DNA of 5,950 nt, taken from positions 1 through 5,950 of the forward strand of contig CAYOVG010000402.1 of NCBI GenBank assembly GCA_964407285.1, written 5' to 3'. Both the position numbers and the translations under genes were made by a program. The notes beneath the pieces were generated by a model, which was not told the DNA's origin, ran no database searches, and saw only the letters and a program-made list of their open reading frames with translations. Within the stretch, counting starts at the first letter, position 1. Every line of letters starts with the position of its first letter. Source of the stretch: CAYOVG01 sp964407285 (GTDB taxonomy: Bacteria > Desulfobacterota > Syntrophobacteria > Syntrophobacterales > Syntrophobacteraceae). Positions 1 to 4,925 of this stretch are shown one piece after another.

Positions 1-19
1 GCCTCCGCCGGTCAGGGGC

Positions 20-46
20 GGCGGGGACGAGACGCCGCCCTACCGT
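20..46 (+). repeat. GC-rich REP-like palindromic repeat, copy 1
   Basis: This 27-bp unit matches minus-strand positions 4918 to 4892 at 25 of 27 bases with no gaps. It starts GGCGGGGACGA and ends GCCCTACCGT. In this copy the hairpin is larger than the unit: GGGCGGCG at 16-23 pairs perfectly with CGCCGCCC at 33-40 around a 9-nt loop. The tail CTACCGT lies outside the stem yet is conserved in both copies, which argues for a mobile or dispersed repeat rather than chance GC palindromes. There is no T-tract beside the stem, so it does not read as an intrinsic terminator. It lies about 180 bp beyond the cytochrome stop codon. The family is inferred from two copies only. Confidence 0.7.
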
Positions 47-48
47 TA

Positions 49-224
49 CCACATGCGAACCCTTACGTTAACGCCTGTTTCGCTTCTGCGCGGGAACGGA
101 TGCCGTGGCGCTGCAGCGCCCTGAGGCGCTCCAGGCGGAACCCGTCCGGATTGCGTTGCGGGTGGGCAACGCTTCGCATTTGTCCACTCCACCCCACGTG
201 CTCCGTTCCTCTCTTTCACCCCAT
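49..224. other. Non-coding region with dense inverted repeats after the cytochrome gene
   Basis: No credible gene is visible here. GGCGCTGCAGCGCC at 107-120 is a perfect 14-bp palindrome. Its right half, AGCGCC at 115-120, can instead pair with GGCGCT at 125-130 around a 4-nt loop, giving two mutually exclusive hairpins. A further stem joins GTGGGCAA at 162-169 to TTGTCCAC at 180-187, with one G-T wobble and a 10-nt loop. On the minus strand this last hairpin begins 37 nt after the cytochrome stop, but no U-tract follows it. The region may be the 3' untranslated part of the operon or part of a larger dispersed repeat that includes the palindromic unit at 20-46. Confidence 0.5.
162..187 (-). 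repeat. Hairpin downstream of the cytochrome c gene
   Basis: An 8-bp stem with one G-T wobble (162-169 with 180-187) encloses a 10-nt loop. It is the first stable stem met by RNA polymerase after the cytochrome stop. It could stabilise the 3' end of the transcript or assist factor-dependent termination. The lack of a following T-run on the minus strand argues against a classical intrinsic terminator. Confidence 0.35.
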
Positions 225-572
225 TCATTCACGATGCCGCCGCAGTGCGATGAGATAGGCCGTCAGGGCGTCCAGTTCTTTGTCGTTTATCCGTTCTTCG
301 GAAAAGTCGGGCATGACTCCCAGGCCGTGGCGTACCTGGAATTTTATGAGGAACGCGGGGAGCGGTTTGTTGTTGAGCGCCGGCCCGACTCCGGCTTCTC
401 CTCCGGGATGGCATTGGTTGCACTGCGTCATGAAAACCTTCCGCCCCGCCGCAATCCGGTCCGAATCGATATCGAGCGGACCGGCGATGGGGTCCCCACG
501 ACGCGCGCTCCCGCACCCGCCTTGGGCCAAAGCCAGGCAGACGAGCAGGAGGATCGCCGGAATCCTTTCCAT
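225..572 (-). CDS. Small monohaem c-type cytochrome, exported
   Basis: This 115-residue protein is a class I-like cytochrome c, probably accepting electrons from the quinoprotein encoded just upstream. The haem attachment site is CNQCH (Cys51, Cys54, His55). The likely sixth ligand is Met87 in the VMPDF segment, followed by the usual C-terminal helix with the pattern ELDALTAYLIAL. The N-terminus MERIPAILLLVCLALAQGGC is a hydrophobic export signal. Cys20 could be lipidated, but the preceding residues QGG fit a lipobox poorly, so cleavage after LALA to a soluble periplasmic protein is equally possible. I chose the ATG at 572 because AAGGAG lies 6 nt upstream; a longer reading would need a TTG at 608 and would put 12 charged residues before the signal. 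The gap to the quinoprotein stop is 63 bp. The haem site makes the call secure; the partner is inferred. Confidence 0.9.
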   Translation of the reverse strand: MERIPAILLLVCLALAQGGCGSARRGDPIAGPLDIDSDRIAAGRKVFMTQCNQCHPGGEAGVGPALNNKPLPAFLIKFQVRHGLGVMPDFSEERINDKELDALTAYLIALRRHRE

Positions 573-578
573 TTCGTT

Positions 579-584
579 CTCCTT
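579..584 (-). promoter_or_regulatory. Shine-Dalgarno deciding the cytochrome start
   Basis: AAGGAG on the minus strand, within AAAAGGAGAACGAA, is 6 nt before the ATG at 572. It nearly repeats the site in front of the quinoprotein gene (AAAGGAGAGCCC), which suggests both genes are translated efficiently. It rules against the longer TTG-initiated reading. Confidence 0.75.
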
Positions 585-635
585 TTCCTTTATTCTCTCG
601 CCCCGCAAGCCCCAACAGGCACAAGCCCGAGCCCG

Positions 636-2111
636 TTACGGCGAAGTCGAATTCCGCGTGATGCGCCAGAGCACCCCGGTTCCTTTCCGAGGCATCGAAC
701 CGGTTTCGTCCATCAGCATTACGCCGAAATCAACGACGTAGAGCGCCGTGCCCTCCGGGTTGAAACGGGCGGCTATGGGCCGTTCCAGTCCACCTCCGTT
801 CAACAGGGAGGCCGGACCGTTCGTCTCGCCCTTATTCACGGCAAAGTCGGATATCACGCCGTCCCGCACATTTACGCGAACGACCTTGAAACCGACCGGG
901 CCGAGGACTTTACCGACTTCCGGGGCCTGGTCGCCGAATTCGGCTATGAAAGCATCTCCCGTGTATCCGAACCGGGGATTTCGGGAAAAGTCGAATCCAT
1001 TGGCTGACGCATGAACTCCCAGTATGGCGACGGGTTTCGGGGGGGGATTGGGATAGCCGGCAAGCAAGGGTTCCGGCGCCGGCTTGTTCGGAGGCTTGTA
1101 GTCGTCTCCCTCCCCGAGCGGGTGGTTGCCGTGATAATCCGGCCAGCCGTACCATGTCCCCGGTTTCACGGACCACAGAAGATCACCCGTTCCGAATACC
1201 GGGCGGCTGCCTCGTACATCGTACTGGTTCTCCGTCACGAACAGGCCGCCGTCTGGTGAAAACGCAATGCCGAACGGGTTGCGGAATCCCCACGCCACAA
1301 GATCCAGTCCGGACCCGTCGGGCTTTATCCGCAGCACGGACCCGCTGCAAGGTATCCGGCCGCGGATGATCTGTCCGCTTTCGGTCCTTGTGCCGAAAGG
1401 CGAGAAAGCTCCGGTCTCGACCTGTTCATCGGCTCCGGGTTTCAGGGGATTGGGCGTCGTATAGTTTCGGCCCGTGAGAACGATGTCCCGGCATGGGATG
1501 TCGTGCAGGTCGGGGTAGCGCTCGAGCCAGCCGAATTTTGCGTTGTCCACGCCCACGACGCCCGAATTCGTGTAGGTCCCCACGCAGAAGTAGAGAAGTC
1601 CGTCCGGACCGATTGCCGGACCGTTGGTGTGGTGGTCTCCTCGGCTCGGGAGTTCCTCGACGAGCGGCGTGATCTCCCCGGCTTTCGAGATGCGAAGAAT
1701 TTTTCCGCCCCCCAGTTCTCCGCCTTCGGCTACGTAGAATGCTCCATCATGGTACACGACTCCCGTCCAGGGGCCGTTCTTCCCGTTTGCGGCGATCGTC
1801 GTGAGGCCGCGTTCGGGATCGACATGGATGAGTCGCGGTATGGTCCATTCTTCGCCGTAGGAGTAGCCCGCTTCGACGACATAGGGGTCTCCGGCCTCGT
1901 CGAAGGTCACTCCGGTCGGAAACGTGAGACCGGATGCAACCGCTTCGATCCGGTAGCCGTCGGGCAACGCGACATCCGCGGCGTTGATGTTTCGTGGCGG
2001 AGTAAATGTTGTTTGCCCCCCTCCGGCTGAATCCCGCAGCTTGTAGCAGGAAGCCAGGGCGGCGCAAAGGAGTACCGGTATCAGCAGTTTCCTGGAGAAC
2101 GGCGGACTCAC
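636..2111 (-). CDS. PQQ-dependent sugar/sorbosone dehydrogenase-type lipoprotein
   Basis: This 491-residue protein is a six-bladed beta-propeller of the glucose/sorbosone dehydrogenase family, which binds PQQ and oxidises sugars or other alcohols and aldehydes in the periplasm. The N-terminus MSPPFSRKLLIPVLLCAALASC is a lipoprotein signal with lipobox LAS-C, so Cys22 should be the lipid anchor. The propeller begins at LPDGYRIEAVASGL (about residue 49). Family hallmarks are GDHHTNGPAIGPDGLLYF (158-175; an active-site His is expected here) and GFRNPFGIAFSPDGGLFVTEN (275-295). The last blade repeats the pattern at RFNPEGTALYVVDFG (449-463). The start is the GTG at 2111, because AAGGAG lies 5 nt before it and the signal peptide then begins at once; a GTG at 2165 would add 18 residues without such support. 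The cytochrome c gene follows after 63 bp. Substrate, cofactor and metal use cannot be read from sequence; some propellers of this family bind no PQQ. Confidence 0.85.
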   Translation of the reverse strand: MSPPFSRKLLIPVLLCAALASCYKLRDSAGGGQTTFTPPRNINAADVALPDGYRIEAVASGLTFPTGVTFDEAGDPYVVEAGYSYGEEWTIPRLIHVDPERGLTTIAANGKNGPWTGVVYHDGAFYVAEGGELGGGKILRISKAGEITPLVEELPSRGDHHTNGPAIGPDGLLYFCVGTYTNSGVVGVDNAKFGWLERYPDLHDIPCRDIVLTGRNYTTPNPLKPGADEQVETGAFSPFGTRTESGQIIRGRIPCSGSVLRIKPDGSGLDLVAWGFRNPFGIAFSPDGGLFVTENQYDVRGSRPVFGTGDLLWSVKPGTWYGWPDYHGNHPLGEGDDYKPPNKPAPEPLLAGYPNPPPKPVAILGVHASANGFDFSRNPRFGYTGDAFIAEFGDQAPEVGKVLGPVGFKVVRVNVRDGVISDFAVNKGETNGPASLLNGGGLERPIAARFNPEGTALYVVDFGVMLMDETGSMPRKGTGVLWRITRNSTSP

Positions 2112-2116
2112 GGGCT

Positions 2117-2122
2117 CTCCTT
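2117..2122 (-). promoter_or_regulatory. Shine-Dalgarno deciding the quinoprotein GTG start
   Basis: AAGGAG on the minus strand is 5 nt before the GTG at 2111. The resulting protein opens with a compact lipoprotein signal, so site and signal peptide support each other. Confidence 0.7.
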
Positions 2123-2227
2123 TCTTTCGAGGGATGGCGTGGGCGCGGTTCGCGCGGCGATTCACGCGCTCCCGGTCCGGGGGCGCTCGAACCGCCGGGA
2201 AGCGCGACGAATCAATCTCATCACCGG

Positions 2228-2255
2228 GCGCGCCCGCGGTTTTCGCGGGATGCGC
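2228..2255 (-). repeat. GC-rich hairpin in the presumed leader of the quinoprotein gene
   Basis: CCCGCG at 2233-2238 pairs with CGCGGG at 2244-2249 around the 5-nt loop GTTTT. Beyond a 1x2 internal loop, GCGC at 2228-2231 pairs with GCGC at 2252-2255. It is about 117 nt upstream of the quinoprotein start and could shape the 5' leader, although such stems also arise by chance in GC-rich DNA. Confidence 0.35.
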
Positions 2256-2275
2256 GGAATTCCGAATGCGAGACG

Positions 2276-2311
2276 ATGTATTGATCTAATTCCGTGTATC
2301 GATCTGAATCC
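2276..2311. repeat. Imperfect 18-bp tandem repeat upstream of the quinoprotein gene
   Basis: Positions 2276-2293 (ATGTATTGATCTAATTCC) and 2294-2311 (GTGTATCGATCTGAATCC) agree at 14 of 18 bases and are directly adjacent. The shared core is GTAT-GATCT-A-TCC. They lie between the TATAAT box at 2352-2357 and the gene start, so they would be transcribed if that box is used. A pair of operator sites for a regulator is one reading, a leader element another. Confidence 0.45.
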
Positions 2312-2351
2312 ATGGCATTTGCTTTCTCGAAAAGGATGCATGCCGCGGCGC

Positions 2352-2357
2352 ATTATA
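2352..2357 (-). promoter_or_regulatory. Candidate -10 box for the quinoprotein-cytochrome operon
   Basis: The minus strand reads TCATATAATG, a perfect TATAAT, in an AT-rich patch. The -35 side is weak: ATCTAC at 17-bp spacing, and TTATCT only at 19 bp. If used, the transcript would have a leader of about 235 nt containing the tandem repeat and the GC hairpin. The weak -35 may mean an activator is needed or that the box is coincidental. Confidence 0.35.
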
Positions 2358-2405
2358 TGATGTAACTCTGGTAGGTAGATAAGACCGGCTGTGGCGAGGG
2401 TCAAT

Positions 2406-2433
2406 GGGGGGCAGTGGGGGGGCAACGGGAGGG
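2406..2433 (+). other. Putative G-quadruplex motif
   Basis: Four guanine runs follow in short order on the plus strand: six G at 2406-2411, seven G at 2416-2422, three G at 2427-2429 and three G at 2431-2433, with loops of 4, 4 and 1 nt. This meets the usual four-tract rule (at least three G, loops of 1 to 7). For the minus-strand genes it lies in the template strand, about 50 bp upstream of the TATAAT box. Confidence 0.55.
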
Positions 2434-2575
2434 ATAGGCATTGGACTTGTGTATGCCTTCTTTCACTTCCGGGACCTGAATGCTTCTGTCCTAAAGCGTT
2501 CGGCGATCCTCTCGGGGAGCTTCAATGCACTGCGCGTCAAAACCGCCGATTCCATTCCAATGCCGATCCTTTCAC

Positions 2576-2623
2576 AGGGCATGGTTCACAGGCCATGTGT
2601 TATCCTGTTTTGAACCATGCCTT
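2576..2623 (-). repeat. Long two-part hairpin between hisD and the quinoprotein gene
   Basis: GGCATGGTTCA at 2578-2588 pairs perfectly over 11 bp with TGAACCATGCC at 2611-2621, and the stem can gain an outer A-T and G-T pair. Inside it, CAGG at 2589-2592 pairs with CCTG at 2604-2607, leaving a 3-nt T bulge (2608-2610) and an 11-nt loop. It begins about 100 nt after the hisD stop in the direction of transcription. No U-run follows on the minus strand, so it may stabilise the mRNA end, be a small mobile palindrome, or be a regulatory element. Confidence 0.5.
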
Positions 2624-2660
2624 TCACGGTGTTGCTTGACCGGCCGGGCGGCCTCTCTTC

Positions 2661-2678
2661 GCAAGATCGGCATCTTGC
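2661..2678. repeat. Short hairpin after hisD
   Basis: GCAAGAT at 2661-2667 pairs with ATCTTGC at 2672-2678 around the loop CGGC. It lies about 45 nt downstream of the hisD stop. The only T-rich tail (CCGTTTGTTTTC) is on the plus strand, which has no gene to terminate; on the minus strand the stem is followed by GAAGAG. It is therefore at best a weak or factor-assisted terminator for hisD. Confidence 0.35.
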
Positions 2679-2722
2679 CGTTTGTTTTCAACCCGCTTCA
2701 AGGCGCATTGCGACGGGCGCGC

Positions 2723-4033
2723 TCAATGGTCGGAGGACAGACGAATGCGGACGGATTCGGCGTGGGCCTGGAGGCCTTCCTGTTCCGCCATGCGGATGAC
2801 GAGCGGAGCGTCGCGCTCCATGGCCTGCTTCGGGTAGGAGATGAGGCTGGTCTTCTTGACGAAGTTGTCCACCCCGAGGGCCGATGCGAAGCGGGCCGTC
2901 CCGCCGGTGGGGAGCACGTGGTTGGGGCCGGCGATGTAGTCGCCCACCGCCTCCGGCGTATACTGCCCCATGAAGACGGCTCCCGCGTGCTGGATCTTGC
3001 CGACCGACGTCCACGGGTCTTCGATCTGAAGCTCCAGGTGTTCGGGGGCGATGCGGTTGGAGAGGCCGATGGCTTCGTCCAGGTCCCGGGTGATGAAAAT
3101 CGCGCCGTAGTCCTCGATGGACTTTCGGGCGATGTCCCTTCGAGGCAGCTTTTCGATCTGCTTGCGGAGGCTCTCGTCGACCCTCGCCGCCAGATCCCTG
3201 TCGACCGTAATGAGGATTGCGGCGGCCATGGGGTCGTGTTCCGCCTGGCTCAGGAGGTCGGCGGCGATATAGGCGTCGTTCGCCGTCGCATCGGCGATGA
3301 CGAGGATCTCGCTCGGTCCGGCCAGCATGTCGATGCCCGTTTCCCCCGAAATCAGCTTCTTGGCGGTGGCTACATAGATGTTCCCCGGACCGACGACCAC
3401 GTCCACCCGTTCCACGGATTCCGCGCCGTAGGCCAGGGCCGCGATGGCCCAGGCGCTTCCCATCTTGTGGATGCGCGTCACGCCGACCTCGTCGGCGGCA
3501 GCCAGCAGGAAGGGGTTGACGGTCCCGTCGCGCCGCGGCGGCGTCGCCATGGCGATGTCCCGGACCCCCGCGATGCGAGCCGGTATGGCGTTCATGAGCA
3601 CGGAAGAAATGAGGGGCGTCTCTCCGCCTCTGCCGCCGGGAATGTAGAGGCCCGCGGCGGCGACGGGCCGCACCATCTGTCCCAGGAGCGTCCCGTCCGG
3701 CCTGGAGACGAACCAGGAGGAGCGCACCTGCTGCCGGTGGAAGGCTTCGATATTCTCTGCCGCGGTACGCAGGATCTCGTAGAATTGATCGTCGACCTCC
3801 GCCCGCGCGGCGTCGATTTCCGCCCTGGTGACCGTAAGGCCCGCGGCATCCAGGTCCGGTGCGTCGAACTGCCGGGTGAAGCGCAGCAACGCCGCGTCCC
3901 CCTCCTTCCGGACGCTTTCGATCATTTCCAGGACCTTCGCTTCAATCGCGGGGTCCGCGCCCGCCTTGCGGGCTTCTATCCGAGCCAGTCTCGCTTCGGC
4001 TTCCTTCGACGGATATTCCATGGCCTGCAGCAC
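2723..4033 (-). CDS. hisD: Histidinol dehydrogenase HisD
   Basis: HisD is the zinc enzyme that performs the last two steps of histidine biosynthesis, oxidising L-histidinol to L-histidine with two NAD+. The 436-residue length is normal. The family signature runs through about residues 187-270, from KMGSAWAIAALAYG through VDVVVGPGNIYVATAKK to DLLSQAEHD. Expected zinc ligands are Gln263, His266, Asp365 and His424, and the catalytic Glu331-His332 pair lies in RIAPEHLE, so the enzyme looks fully active. The C-terminal part has the expected GPNHVLPTGGTARFASALGV. The GTG at 4033 is preferred over an ATG at 4021 because GGAGGAG lies 7 nt before the GTG and the rlpA stop is one base away. No other histidine gene is in the window, so hisD here is apart from a his cluster, or at least its visible neighbours are unrelated. 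Confidence 0.97.
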   Translation of the reverse strand: MLQAMEYPSKEAEARLARIEARKAGADPAIEAKVLEMIESVRKEGDAALLRFTRQFDAPDLDAAGLTVTRAEIDAARAEVDDQFYEILRTAAENIEAFHRQQVRSSWFVSRPDGTLLGQMVRPVAAAGLYIPGGRGGETPLISSVLMNAIPARIAGVRDIAMATPPRRDGTVNPFLLAAADEVGVTRIHKMGSAWAIAALAYGAESVERVDVVVGPGNIYVATAKKLISGETGIDMLAGPSEILVIADATANDAYIAADLLSQAEHDPMAAAILITVDRDLAARVDESLRKQIEKLPRRDIARKSIEDYGAIFITRDLDEAIGLSNRIAPEHLELQIEDPWTSVGKIQHAGAVFMGQYTPEAVGDYIAGPNHVLPTGGTARFASALGVDNFVKKTSLISYPKQAMERDAPLVIRMAEQEGLQAHAESVRIRLSSDH

Positions 4034-4034
4034 G

Positions 4035-4841
4035 TTACTTCTCCTCCGATGCGACTACGAACGCGCCCGTGAACCCCTGCTGCCGCAGTTTGTGCATCTC
4101 CTGCTGAGCATTGGGGAGGTCGGTATAGACCCCGACCTGCACCCGGTATAGGAGCGTTCCAAAATTGTTGTACGGTATCACCTGGGTCTTGCCGTAGCGG
4201 TTCGCCATCCGGAGTTTCAAACGCTCGGCGTTTCTTTGCTCCTGGAATGCCCCGATCTGAACGTAGAAATTGCCGCGGCGAAAATCCGGCACGGGTTGCA
4301 CCTGCCAGACGGTATTTCCCGCCACGTTCTGTTCGGACGCCACCTGCACGGCTTCCACGCGCACGGGGGCGACGCCGGGACGGGCCGTATCCAGCAGTTG
4401 CGCGGCCCTGAGAGAGAGGTCGATGACGCGGCCGTCCACGAACGGTCCCCTGTCGTTGATGCGGAGCACGACCGACTTGCCGTTATTCAGGTTGGTCACC
4501 TTCACATGGGTCCCCAGCGGGAGGATCTTGTGGGCGGCCGTCATGGCGTACATGTCGTAGGGTTCGCCGCAGGCCGTCGGCAGGCCGTGGAAATTGGGAC
4601 CGTACCAGCTTGCATTGCCGGTTTCCACGAACCCTTCCGCCGAAGGAATGGGATAGTACCATACTCCGTAAATCTGGTAAGGTTTTTGGCCACGGATGGG
4701 GGGCGGCGGAGCGGATGGCGACTCCGTTCGGGGAGCGGGCGCCACCGTGGGAGGTTGAACCGGCGTTTGCCGCTCCGCGCAGCCTGCAACGCAAACAACA
4801 AGAAAGAACCCGACCCCCAGCGCCTTTGCCGTATAGCCCAT
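4035..4841 (-). CDS. rlpA: RlpA-family septal lipoprotein with SPOR domain
   Basis: RlpA acts on peptidoglycan at the division site; in Pseudomonas aeruginosa it is a lytic transglycosylase specific for glycan lacking stem peptides. With the ATG at 4841 the protein has 268 residues. It opens MGYTAKALGVGFFLVVCVAGC, a lipoprotein signal with Cys21 as anchor, followed by a Pro-rich linker to about residue 50. The double-psi beta-barrel spans about 73-167, from GNASWYGPNFHG through INDRGPFVDGRVIDLS. The residues matching the P. aeruginosa active site, Glu93, Asp96 and His104, are kept in GEPYDMYAMTAAHK. A SPOR domain (about 190-264, NFYVQIGAFQ to GAFVVA) should bind denuded septal glycan. An ATG at 4889 would add 16 residues, but its upstream region is the palindromic repeat with no ribosome site, whereas GAGG lies 6 nt before 4841. 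hisD begins one base after the stop. Confidence 0.93.
   Translation of the reverse strand: MGYTAKALGVGFFLVVCVAGCAERQTPVQPPTVAPAPRTESPSAPPPPIRGQKPYQIYGVWYYPIPSAEGFVETGNASWYGPNFHGLPTACGEPYDMYAMTAAHKILPLGTHVKVTNLNNGKSVVLRINDRGPFVDGRVIDLSLRAAQLLDTARPGVAPVRVEAVQVASEQNVAGNTVWQVQPVPDFRRGNFYVQIGAFQEQRNAERLKLRMANRYGKTQVIPYNNFGTLLYRVQVGVYTDLPNAQQEMHKLRQQGFTGAFVVASEEK
4041..4047 (-). promoter_or_regulatory. hisD Shine-Dalgarno inside the end of rlpA
   Basis: GGAGGAG on the minus strand forms part of the last codons of rlpA (Ser-Glu-Glu-Lys, then TAA) and lies 7 nt before the hisD GTG. Ribosomes finishing rlpA end right on this site, which supports translational coupling and selects the GTG start. Confidence 0.8.
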
Positions 4842-4891
4842 CAAGCCCCTCACCGTCGTCTCTTTCCCCCATGTATTTCGTACAGCCATCC

Positions 4892-4918
4892 ACGGTAGGG
4901 CGGGGTATCGTCCCCGCC
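4892..4918 (-). repeat. GC-rich REP-like palindromic repeat, copy 2
   Basis: GGCGGGG at 4899-4905 pairs perfectly with CCCCGCC at 4912-4918 around a 6-nt loop. Read on the minus strand, the unit ends in the unpaired tail CTACCGT and matches plus-strand 20-46 at 25 of 27 bases. It starts 7 nt beyond the stop codon of the synthase gene and lies just upstream of rlpA. A placement just after a stop codon, inside an operon, is typical of REP-type elements, which can stabilise upstream mRNA. No U-run follows, so it is not a classical terminator. Confidence 0.7.
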
Positions 4919-4925
4919 ATGAAAG

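Larger units (their letters stand above)
2112..2722. other. 611-bp intergenic region, no convincing gene
   Basis: This gap separates hisD from the quinoprotein gene, both on the minus strand. It should hold the end of the upstream operon and the promoter and leader of the downstream one. Read along the minus strand it contains a small hairpin (2661-2678), a large two-part hairpin (about 2576-2623), a G-quadruplex motif on the opposite strand (2406-2433), a TATAAT box (2352-2357), an 18-bp tandem repeat (2276-2311), a GC hairpin (2228-2255) and the quinoprotein Shine-Dalgarno (2117-2122). The part from about 2276 to 2380 is visibly richer in A and T than the flanking genes, as expected for a promoter. 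I see no tRNA-like cloverleaf and no riboswitch that I recognise. Confidence 0.6.

Noticed and set aside
46..228. 60-codon minus-strand frame overlapping the cytochrome stop by ATGA
   Set aside because: The ATGA overlap is tempting, but the product is low-complexity (Pro, Arg, Ala), runs through several palindromes and ends inside the dispersed repeat, which suggests translated repeat DNA rather than a gene.
105..1007. Plus-strand open frame of about 300 codons
   Set aside because: It runs antisense through the cytochrome gene and the end of the quinoprotein gene, both supported by motifs, and shows no recognisable domain.
2312..2330. Possible sigma-54 promoter on the plus strand (TGGCATTTGC)
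   Set aside because: The spacing between GG and GC is much too short for the -24/-12 arrangement, and no plus-strand gene follows.
2162..2425. 87-codon minus-strand frame upstream of the quinoprotein gene
   Set aside because: It is Arg/Pro-rich with no domain, spans the promoter-like box, the tandem repeat and the GC hairpin, and has no convincing ribosome site.
2404..2613. 69-codon plus-strand frame (MGGSGGATGGIGIGLVYAFF start) with a GAGG 4 nt before its ATG
   Set aside because: It begins in the G-quadruplex run, which produces the Gly-rich start, ends in the large hairpin, is against the direction of all neighbours and matches nothing I recognise. A conserved small protein cannot be excluded without a homology search.
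2661..2690. Intrinsic terminator on the plus strand (7-bp stem followed by a T-rich stretch)
   Set aside because: There is no plus-strand gene upstream to terminate, the T-stretch is interrupted by G and C, and the stem is short; kept only as a hairpin.
2525..4072. Plus-strand open frame of about 515 codons opposite hisD
   Set aside because: It is antisense to an intact, motif-complete hisD. Its Arg-, Gly- and Asp-rich composition is typical of the reverse frame of GC-rich genes, and no domain is recognisable.
4842..4889. Longer rlpA start at the ATG at 4889
   Set aside because: No ribosome site precedes it, its upstream sequence is the palindromic repeat, and it would lengthen the n-region of the lipoprotein signal by 16 residues.
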